From positions 1 to 13,289 of the forward strand of contig JAKQWJ010000183.1 of assembly GCA_029562045.1 (NCBI GenBank): 13,289 bases of DNA, in the 5' to 3' direction. Below the pieces are notes generated by a model. It worked only from the letters and a program-made list of their open reading frames with translations, had not been told where the DNA came from and made no database searches. Of this stretch, positions 7,073-12,550 are shown piece by piece (the stretch's first letter is position 1; the number at the start of each line of letters is the position of its first letter). The position numbers were made by a program, and so were the translations under genes. This stretch comes from Spirochaetota bacterium. Lineage in GTDB: Bacteria; Spirochaetota; Spirochaetia; DTKZ01.

Positions 7073-7561
7073 GTGAAAATCAATCAGGAACATATCGTGG
7101 GGGTGGTCTGCCTCGCGGTTTCCGGGGTGATCCTGGCGATCACTCCCTCTTTTCCGTCGGGCCAGGCGACGGCGGGTTTGACGGGGCCGGCCTTCTTTCC
7201 CAATCTCCTGGCCATCATCTACATCCTTTGCGGAGTCTATCAGCTCCGGCACGGAACCCGACGCGCCGGAGACTACCGGGCGATCCGCCCGGAGACGGCG
7301 GCGTCCCTTGCCGCTGACGGCCGGACCCGCAGCGCGTGGATCTTCATCGGCCTCAACGCGGGGTTCGTCCTTCTTCTGGACTTTCTCGGATTCATCGTCG
7401 CGACGCTGATTTTTCTGGTGCTTCTCATGAAGAAACTGGGCGTTACCCTGCCGAAGGCGGCATTGTACGCCTTCATCTTCACCGGAACCATCTATCTTCT
7501 TTTCGTGCGGCTTTTCGCCATCAGCCTGCCTTCGGGCATCCTCTCCCACGTGGGGTTTTAA
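7073..7561 (+). CDS. tctB: TTT transporter small membrane subunit, TctB family
   Basis: Small membrane protein of 162 residues, the normal TctB length, with about four hydrophobic segments (about 8-25, 38-54, 87-118 as a hairpin of two, 128-148) and the family-type C-terminal end RLFAISLPSGILSHVGF. It starts with GTG at 7073, preceded by a G-rich ribosome site (GGGGGG about four bases away), and ends three bases before the large-subunit start. TctB is needed for a functional TTT although its exact role is poorly defined. Identity rests on size, topology, C-terminal motif and its place between TctC and TctA genes. Expression likely depends on readthrough of the terminator just upstream. Confidence 0.88.
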   Translation: MKINQEHIVGVVCLAVSGVILAITPSFPSGQATAGLTGPAFFPNLLAIIYILCGVYQLRHGTRRAGDYRAIRPETAASLAADGRTRSAWIFIGLNAGFVLLLDFLGFIVATLIFLVLLMKKLGVTLPKAALYAFIFTGTIYLLFVRLFAISLPSGILSHVGF

Positions 7562-7564
7562 CGT

Positions 7565-9058
7565 ATGGATACCATATTGAGCCTTCTGAGCCCGGAGATC
7601 CTGATCCCCTGGATCCTCTCCATGGTCCTGGGGATCTTCGTCGGCGCCATGCCCGGCCTCACCGCCACCATGGCGGTGGCCCTGATCGTGCCGCTCACCT
7701 TTCACACCCCGCCCATCGTGGGTCTGGCCATGATCCTGGGTGTCAGCTTCACCGCCATCTTCGCCGGGGACATCCCCGCCACCTTCCTGCGAGTCCCCGG
7801 GACCCCGGCCTCCGGCGCGGCGGTTCTGGACGGTTATGAAATGAACAAACAGGGGAAGGGGCCCCTGGCCATCGCGCTGGACCTGACCTGCAGCACCCTG
7901 GGAGGCCTCATCGGTGTGCTTATCCTGATAACCGTCTCCCCCATCCTCGCCACCTTCGCCCTGAAGTTCACCCACTTCGAATATTTCTGGCTCGCCGTGA
8001 TGGGGCTTTCCATGAGCGCCGTCATCACCAAGGGCTCCACAGTGAAGGGGATCATCGCCATGGTGGGGGGCCTGATCCTCTCCACGGTGGGGGTGGACAT
8101 CTCCACCGGGTATCCCCGGTTCGCCTTCGGACACACCTATCTCATGGGGGGGATCAACTTCATCCCCGTCATGATCGGACTTTTCGGAATATCCGAGGTC
8201 ATCCGCTCCATCATGACCACCAGCCTGAACGACATGGGAAACGCCGCCGTCAGCGCCTCCGTCAAGGCGGATTTCCGCTCCGTCGGCCGGGTCATGTTCC
8301 GGAACAAGCGGCTCATCGGCCAGTCCTCCATCATCGGCACCCTCATCGGGGCCCTCCCCGGCGCGGGGGCGGATATCGCCGCCTGGGTGGCCTACGGGAT
8401 GGCGAAGAAGACCTCCAAAAAACCCGAGGCTTTCGGCACCGGTTCGGAGGAGGGGGTCATCGCCCCCACCACGGCGAACAACGCCGCCCTGGGGGGGACC
8501 TGGATACCCGCCCTGGTCTTCGGCATTCCCGGCGACACCATAACCGCCATCGTCCTGGGGGCGATGATGATGTACGGCCTCAAGCCCGGGCCCCTGGTAT
8601 TCCAGGGAGACCGGGTCCTGGTCAACCAGATCTTCGCGGTGGCCCTGATTTCCCAGGGCTTCCTGCTGGTCCTGGGATTTTTCGGCATCAAGGCCTTCAC
8701 CTGGTTTTTCAAGTTCCCCCGGAACGTGGTCATGGCGGGGATAACCATCTTTTCGATCATCGGCGCCTACGCCCTGCGCACCAGCGTCTTCGACGTGGGA
8801 CTGGTGGTGATTTTCGGCGTCTTGGGCTATCTGATGGAACGGGTGACCATCCCGCTGCCGCCCTTCATTCTGGGTCTCATTCTGGGCCCGATGATCGAGG
8901 AAAACCTGCGGATAGGCCTGGTGAAAACCGACGGCAGTTTCTGGCCCTTCTTTTCCCGGCCCATATCGGCCTTTTTCGCCCTCGTCCTGGCGCTCCTGTT
9001 CCTGTACGAGCCGGTCAAAAAGCTGGTCCGCCGCCGCCTGTCCCGGGGCGGGACCTGA
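7565..9058 (+). CDS. tctA: TTT transporter large membrane subunit, TctA family (second system)
   Basis: Complete 497-residue polytopic membrane protein that forms the transport channel of the second TTT. The internal repeat typical of TctA is clear: GAMPGLTATMA at 27-37 in the first half and GALPGAGADIA at 262-272 in the second. Other family blocks are the conserved run from GTGSEEGVIAP through TANNAALGGTWIPALVFGIPGD (291-324) and MMYGLKPGPLVF (335-346). The protein ends in a basic tail, KKLVRRRLSRGG. The ATG lies three bases after the small-subunit stop; the ribosome site is weak (GTGGGG in the end of the previous gene), so translation is probably coupled. The family is certain. Transport is normally driven by an ion gradient and depends on the binding protein, encoded at 6034. 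Confidence 0.96.
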   Translation: MDTILSLLSPEILIPWILSMVLGIFVGAMPGLTATMAVALIVPLTFHTPPIVGLAMILGVSFTAIFAGDIPATFLRVPGTPASGAAVLDGYEMNKQGKGPLAIALDLTCSTLGGLIGVLILITVSPILATFALKFTHFEYFWLAVMGLSMSAVITKGSTVKGIIAMVGGLILSTVGVDISTGYPRFAFGHTYLMGGINFIPVMIGLFGISEVIRSIMTTSLNDMGNAAVSASVKADFRSVGRVMFRNKRLIGQSSIIGTLIGALPGAGADIAAWVAYGMAKKTSKKPEAFGTGSEEGVIAPTTANNAALGGTWIPALVFGIPGDTITAIVLGAMMMYGLKPGPLVFQGDRVLVNQIFAVALISQGFLLVLGFFGIKAFTWFFKFPRNVVMAGITIFSIIGAYALRTSVFDVGLVVIFGVLGYLMERVTIPLPPFILGLILGPMIEENLRIGLVKTDGSFWPFFSRPISAFFALVLALLFLYEPVKKLVRRRLSRGGT

Positions 9059-9071
9059 GACGGGGCGCCCC

Positions 9072-10007
9072 ATGGGCCCGGTGGACCTGGTAAGTTTCGG
9101 CGAGCCCCTCATGGGCTTCTACCCTCCCCCGGGCAGGTCCATGACCGAGGATGTCCCGGTGGTGAAGACCTGGGGGGGAGACACCTCCAACGTGGCCCTG
9201 GCGGCCGCCCGCCTGGGTCTCGCCTCCGCCTTCCTGTGCCGGGTGGGGGACGACGTCTTCGGCCGGAGCTTCATCGACCTCTGGAAGGGCCGGGGGGTGG
9301 ACACCCGTCTGGTGCAGACGGACCGGGAAAAAAGGACCGGCCTGTACTTCATCTCTTTCGAGAAAGAGAAGCACGTTTTCACCTACTACCGGGACGATTC
9401 CGCCGCCCGGAGAATCAGTTTCGAGGAGATCGATCTGAATATCCTCCGGGGGGCGCGGGTTCTGCATCTGAGCGGCATCAGCCTTGCCATCGGGGAAAAC
9501 GCCCGCACCACCGCCCGCCGTCTCATGGCCTTCGCGAAGGAGGCGGGGATTCAGGTTTCCCTGGATGTGAACTACCGGCCGCCCCTCTGGCCCCCCGGGG
9601 AAGCCCGCCAGGTCATCCAGGAGGCGGCCCGGAGCTTCGTCCATGTCCTGGAGGTCACCGACGACGAGCTGCGGCTCCTGGGCTGGGATGTCCCGCCGGA
9701 GAAGGTCCCGGAAGTCCTGCCGGGCCCGACGATCCACGTGGTCAAACAGGGACACCGGGGGGCCTACATCGCCGGGCCCGGGGAGGGCTTTCATGTCCCC
9801 GCCTTTCCGGTGGAGGTGAAGGACACCGTCGGGGCGGGAGACGCCTTCGATGCGGGGTTCCTGGCGGCCCTTCTCGAAGGAAGGTCCCTCCGCGAGGCCG
9901 GGGCGTTCGCGGCGGCCACGGCGGCCATCGTCTGCACCGGGGTGGGCCCCCTGCAAAGGCAACCCGGCCGGGACGAGGTGGAGGACTTCCTCCGGGAGCG
10001 GGGCTGA
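9072..10007 (+). CDS. kdgK: 2-keto-3-deoxygluconate kinase (PfkB / ribokinase fold)
   Basis: Cytoplasmic kinase of 311 residues that should convert 2-keto-3-deoxygluconate (KDG) to its 6-phosphate (KDPG), the Entner-Doudoroff intermediate. The PfkB layout is complete: FGEPLM near the start, GGDTSNVALAAARLG at 35-49, and the signature DTVGAGDAFDAGF at 251-263 with catalytic Asp257. Blocks specific to KDG kinases are GLYFI at 90-94, TYYRDDSAA at 104-112, LHLSGISLAI at 131-140 (SGISLAI is also in E. coli KdgK) and the substrate-binding DVNYRPPLW at 165-173. It follows the TctA gene by 13 bases, so it is part of the TTT operon, and this pairing is the best clue to the transporter's substrate. No KDPG aldolase gene is in the window, so that step must be encoded elsewhere. 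Confidence 0.92.
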   Translation: MGPVDLVSFGEPLMGFYPPPGRSMTEDVPVVKTWGGDTSNVALAAARLGLASAFLCRVGDDVFGRSFIDLWKGRGVDTRLVQTDREKRTGLYFISFEKEKHVFTYYRDDSAARRISFEEIDLNILRGARVLHLSGISLAIGENARTTARRLMAFAKEAGIQVSLDVNYRPPLWPPGEARQVIQEAARSFVHVLEVTDDELRLLGWDVPPEKVPEVLPGPTIHVVKQGHRGAYIAGPGEGFHVPAFPVEVKDTVGAGDAFDAGFLAALLEGRSLREAGAFAAATAAIVCTGVGPLQRQPGRDEVEDFLRERG

Positions 10008-10159
10008 CGGGCGGATCAGGGGCCTGAGGGACTGCCTCCCCTCCTCCCGCGAGACAGGAGGGAAACGCATTCCCCGCCCCGGGGCTCCGATGATGATCGG
10101 TCCGGACCGCCTGAATTGCAGCGGAAGCGGATGAATATCGGGCGTGCATGGCCGCCTCT
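10008..10159. other. Intergenic gap between convergent genes, no clear terminator
   Basis: This 152-base gap separates the end of kdgK from the end of the ada-alkA remnant. It holds some short G/C-rich inverted repeats, for example the 12-base palindrome CGGTCCGGACCG at 10098-10109 and CCTCCT/AGGAGG arms near 10040-10061. None is followed by a T-run on either strand. I see no gene or convincing terminator in it. Confidence 0.5.
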
Positions 10160-11339
10160 TCACTCTTCTTTTTTCAGGGAGTTCCAGAGACTGATTGTGG
10201 CGTAGCTGCGCCAGGGCCGCCAGCCTTCAGCCATCCGGAGCATCTCCTGGGCGGGCCGGCCCTCCAGGGCCTTCTTAATGCCCGCGTCGGTTTCCAGAAA
10301 GGCGTCGGTCCATCCCAGGGCCCGCATGGCGATGTACCGGGCCGTCCAGTTCCCGATTCCCGGGATGGCCAGGAGTTTTTTCATCCCCTCTTCCGGCTCG
10401 GCGCTGAACCCGAACCCCCCATCCCCCGCCCCCGGCACAGCCCCCGCGTCAATCCCCGGCGCAACCTTTGGAGTAACCGCCGGGGTGAATGCCTTCGCCA
10501 ATTCGCCGATGGTCCGGGCCCGCCGGGCGAAAATCCCCAGGGGGCCCAGGCGGTTTTCGATCTCTCCGTCCAGGGCAAGGATGTCCCGGGGCGACGGAAA
10601 GGCATGGGTCAGCCCGGGAATGCCGGTTTCTATGGGGCTGCCGAAGGCCCCCACCAGCCGGGCCGCCAGGGTGCGTGCCGCTTTCACCGTTATCTGCTGC
10701 CCCAGCACCGCCCGCACCGCCATCTCGAAGGGGCAGAAGCTTCCGGGCAGGCGGGTGCCGGGAACGAAGAGGCCCGGGCGGATCTCGTTCATGGAGGCAA
10801 GTCTCTCGTACACCCTTTCCGGGTCGCAGTCCAGGTCAAAGAGACAGCCCAGTCGCCGCTTCACCTCCGGCCATATCGGCAGGAGGCCTTCGCTCAGGCC
10901 GACCGCCAGGGCATTCTTCCGGGGCTCATGATGCGCCCGGACCCAGCCGGTGAGGGCCCCTCCATCGGAATCCTTCAATCTGATGGTGCGGCTGTACTCA
11001 TGGCCCGTGACATGCTCCACCCCGGGAACAGCCCGGCCCCGAAGAAAGTCCAGCAGTTCGGCGAAGCGGTAGGGGGGACGGTACTCCAGATACAGCCTTA
11101 TATCCTTGTCCAGCTTTTTTTTCTCCGGCAGCTCCTTCCGTAAAGCTCTGGGAGAAAGCCGGTAGTGCTTTTTAAAAAGATCGTTAAAACGGCGCAGGCT
11201 GCCGAATCCCGCAGTCATTGCCACATCAAGCACCGACAGATTGGTGCCGGTTAAGAGGTTTTTCGCCAGGAGGAGGCGGCAGGTTTGCAGATACTGCACC
11301 GGCGACACCCTGTAAGCCTCGGTAAAAACCCGCCGCAGG
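10160..11339 (-). pseudogene. alkA: 5'-truncated Ada-AlkA type gene: AraC-like HTH fragment fused to DNA-3-methyladenine glycosylase II
   Basis: The reading frame enters from the IS remnant at LRRVFTEAYRVSPVQYLQ, which is the middle of an AraC-type HTH, and continues as an AlkA glycosylase. Full-length relatives carry an N-terminal Ada zinc/methyl-acceptor domain and the first HTH half; those roughly 100 residues are missing. A stop codon lies in frame at 11348-11350, inside the IS end. The catalytic part looks intact: FEMAVRAVLGQQITVKAARTLAARL, the helix-hairpin-helix LLAIPGIGNWTARY, and the catalytic Asp in FLETD (residue 341 counted from the GTG at 11308), then WRPWRSYA. AlkA excises alkylated bases from DNA. 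A GTG at 11308 could yield a 382-residue protein keeping the whole glycosylase, so residual activity is possible. A Pro/Gly/Ala-rich insert of roughly 15 residues lies before the hairpin motif. Confidence 0.85.
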
Positions 11340-11365
11340 TGTACTTGTCAAAACCTGATCTGACA
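11340..11365 (+). repeat. Left terminal inverted repeat of the IS481 remnant
   Basis: Read inward, this 26-base end starts TGTACTTGTC and ends CTGATCTGACA. Against the right end it matches at 19 of 26 positions without gaps, with the innermost 11 bases identical. On the minus strand it contains an outward-facing TTGACA (11351-11346), a possible -35 box pointing into the ada-alkA remnant. Confidence 0.8.
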
Positions 11366-11378
11366 TTGATATATTTTT

Positions 11379-11732
11379 TCACTCCTGCTGCCTGACAGCC
11401 AGAGCATCATCAGACACCTGCTCATCATAGCCTGCCATCCTTTCCCGGGCTATGTGCGCTGACTCTTTAAAGGTCTCCATGGGGGTCTTCCCGTAGCACC
11501 ACCTGCCGGTGTGCGGCCAATTCTCATTGTGCTCCGCGAGCCGCACGCACCGCCCGCCTCCGGGAGAGATGAAAAGGCCCTCTTTCTTTAACTCGTTGCT
11601 GATCCTCACCTGGCCGTAGGCAGAGTCACGGGAATATCCCATGATCCGGCAGGCCTCAGCCACATTGCCCAGCTGCTTTCCCAGCTCAAGAAGTCCGAGC
11701 TTCGATTTTACGATTTTCTGATGCCAGGTCAT
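11379..11732 (-). pseudogene. Three-piece IS481 transposase remnant, open reading frame retained
   Basis: The 117-codon frame joins three separated parts of an IS481-type transposase. Residues 1-37 are the N-terminal HTH (MTWHQKIV to MGYSRDS). Residues 38-64 correspond to the downstream block that normally reads AFGQVRVSNELKKRGLF(I/V)SP. Residues 65-117 are the C-terminal end (EHNENWPHTGRWCYGKTPMETF, where intact proteins have YNEQRPH then GKTPMQTF). The first gap omits about 35 residues and the second about 180, including the whole DDE core. Both junctions, near nucleotides 11622/11621 and 11541/11540, keep the frame. A ribosome site AGGAGG lies 12 bases before the ATG. The protein could still bind DNA through its HTH but cannot catalyse transposition. 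Gap sizes are from memory of the family. Confidence 0.8.
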
Positions 11733-11756
11733 GTGATCTTCACTCCTCCTGTAGAG

Positions 11757-11782
11757 TGTCAGATCAGATCATAGCACATACA
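11757..11782 (-). repeat. Right terminal inverted repeat of the IS481 remnant
   Basis: Read inward on the minus strand it starts TGTATGTGCT and ends CTGATCTGACA. It begins exactly after the eleventh codon of the truncated AbiEii-type gene. The flanking bases CGCAGG occur at both sides of the element (11334-11339 and 11784-11789), but with a one-base offset on the right. Confidence 0.8.
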
Positions 11783-11815
11783 GCGCAGGCGCTCTTCAAT
11801 CATGCTTACACTCAT
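11759..11815 (-). pseudogene. Truncated start of an AbiEii-type toxin gene (11 native codons, then IS sequence)
   Basis: A frame begins at the ATG at 11815, overlapping the antitoxin stop as ATGA, the usual coupling of abiE gene pairs. Its first residues MSVSMIEERLR resemble the starts of AbiEii-type nucleotidyltransferase toxins, which often begin with an MIEERL-like segment. After codon 11 (11783) the sequence enters the right end of the IS remnant, adding CMCYDLI and a stop at 11761-11759. The toxin body, including its nucleotidyltransferase motif, is absent from the window. The call depends on the ATGA overlap behind an AbiEi-type gene plus the short N-terminal likeness, so it is an inference but a well-placed one. 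Confidence 0.65.
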
Positions 11816-12450
11816 AAAAAAATCTCCCTATACAGGCCCTGTAAAAATGCCTGGACCCGACGGTTCGAATAATTGTCGAAGAGAACTTCAAAATCCTCCC
11901 GGGGAAGACTCCTGATATCCTCAATCTCAATGCGCAGGAAATCCGTCAGCTCCTGGCTGGAGGTCCAGTTTTTTCTGTAGATATACACATAGTCCGCCAG
12001 GGCTTTAATCGGATCGGCCAGCATCCACGCATACCCATGGGCATCCACCCTTCGGCTCACTCCCTTATAGAGGGTTTTCTGGGGCACCCGGGAATAGGCG
12101 AAGTAAGCCACAGGGGTGTCATAATTTTTGGATTGACTGGTATGAACACAGGTGATGGCGTGGACGGCCTCGGGGATAAGCCCATGCTCGCTCAGGGCGG
12201 ATTCCAGGCTGACATAGGACGGCCCGCTGATGAGCTGGGCCAGATAATAGGGGTTCAGGTTCGTCTTTCGGTATTCCGGCGCGAGGGCATACAAGCCTCT
12301 TTTGATGATGATGAGGTCCCCCTGGGCGACAGCCCTTTTTACCAGTCCGTGGCGGGACGCCTCCCCGCGGAATCCGATGGCCATAAGATCGTGCACCCCG
12401 AATACCGGCTGGGGAATTTTCTTGATAATGGTCTCAATCAGAATATTCAT
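11812..12450 (-). CDS. AbiEi-type antitoxin and autorepressor (type IV toxin-antitoxin family), now without its toxin
   Basis: Protein of 212 residues resembling AbiEi-type antitoxins: an N-terminal winged-helix region (about 1-60, with VFGVHDLMAIG and IIIKRGLYALAPEYRK) followed by the conserved block NPYYLAQLISGPSYVSLESALSEHGLIPEAV at about 66-96 and a C-terminal domain containing PIKALADYVYIYRKNW. In characterised systems the C-terminal part counteracts the AbiEii nucleotidyltransferase toxin and the winged helix represses the operon promoter. Here the partner survives only as a start. Base composition is visibly less GC-rich than the transporter genes, consistent with horizontal acquisition. 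The ATG at 12450 sits inside a long inverted repeat and has only AAGG directly before it. With the predicted promoter, the mRNA leader would be just a few bases. Confidence 0.85.
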   Translation of the reverse strand: MNILIETIIKKIPQPVFGVHDLMAIGFRGEASRHGLVKRAVAQGDLIIIKRGLYALAPEYRKTNLNPYYLAQLISGPSYVSLESALSEHGLIPEAVHAITCVHTSQSKNYDTPVAYFAYSRVPQKTLYKGVSRRVDAHGYAWMLADPIKALADYVYIYRKNWTSSQELTDFLRIEIEDIRSLPREDFEVLFDNYSNRRVQAFLQGLYREIFL

Positions 12451-12481
12451 ACCTTACTGTCATTATGTGACAGTAAGGTAT
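12449..12481. promoter_or_regulatory. 33-bp operator-like inverted repeat over the abiEi promoter and start codon
   Basis: Perfect 14-base arms (ATACCTTACTGTCA at 12449-12462, TGACAGTAAGGTAT at 12468-12481) flank a five-base centre TTATG. The centre, read on the minus strand, is part of the -10 box CATAAT. One arm fills the -35/-10 spacer and the other covers the start point and the ATG. AbiEi proteins are known to repress their own promoters through inverted repeats, so this is the expected autoregulatory site. On the plus strand the same stem is followed by a T-run and could also terminate transcription. Confidence 0.85.
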
Positions 12482-12490
12482 TTTTTTCAA
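12462..12490 (-). promoter_or_regulatory. Predicted promoter of the abiE operon
   Basis: On the minus strand, TTGAAA (12490-12485) and CATAAT (12467-12462) are separated by 17 bases, each five of six matches to the sigma-70 consensus. Transcription would start near 12455, only a few bases before the ATG at 12450, so the message would be nearly leaderless. Confidence 0.75.
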
Positions 12491-12508
12491 TCTGCGAGAA
12501 AATTCGTG

Positions 12509-12533
12509 AAAAACTCCCCCCGCGGGGGGGGAG
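12509..12533 (-). terminator. Rho-independent terminator of the TRAP transporter operon
   Basis: On the minus strand an 8-base stem (CTCCCCCC paired with GGGGGGAG, four-base loop) is followed by TTTTT at 12513-12509, starting 18 bases after the dctM stop codon. Outer bases GTGAAA/TTTCAC (12506-12511 and 12536-12541) extend the pairing. It isolates the abiE promoter from TRAP transcription. Confidence 0.88.
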
Positions 12534-12550
12534 CCTTTCACAATCCAAAG

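Larger units (their letters stand above)
11340..11782 (-). mobile_element. IS481-family insertion sequence remnant (443 bp, internally deleted, both ends present)
   Basis: The element is bounded by imperfect 26-base inverted repeats that begin TGTA, fitting the TGT ends of the family, and holds a shortened transposase frame starting MTWHQKIVKSKLGLLELGKQ, the hallmark N-terminus of IS481 transposases. A full element would be about 1 kb or more, so well over half is lost, including the DDE catalytic core. It cannot transpose alone, but with both ends retained it could behave like a miniature element mobilised in trans. Its flanks belong to two different genes (an AbiEii-type toxin start on the right, an Ada-AlkA gene on the left), so it marks a rearrangement rather than a simple insertion. 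Confidence 0.85.

Noticed and set aside
6980..9112. Very long open frame on the minus strand opposite the second TTT operon (about 710 codons)
   Set aside because: It is a GC-rich antisense shadow. The translation is dominated by Gly, Asp, His, Gln and Pro with no domain, while the opposite strand encodes clear TctB and TctA proteins.
10098..10109. Palindrome CGGTCCGGACCG as a regulatory site or terminator
   Set aside because: It has no T-run, no promoter near it and no second copy; short GC palindromes are common in this DNA.
9015..10163. Minus-strand frame of about 382 codons opposite kdgK
   Set aside because: It is antisense to an excellent KDG kinase and has no motif of its own.
11333..11789. 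Target-site duplication CGCAGG flanking the IS remnant
   Set aside because: The right copy is one base away from the terminal repeat and the flanks belong to different genes, so a duplication is not expected. The match is likely chance in GC-rich DNA.
12449..12489. Plus-strand rho-independent terminator (14-base stem followed by a T-run)
   Set aside because: It would fit in shape, but no plus-strand gene lies upstream. The minus-strand -35/-10 and the AbiEi operator explain the same bases better, and the T-run is largely promoter spacer and -35.
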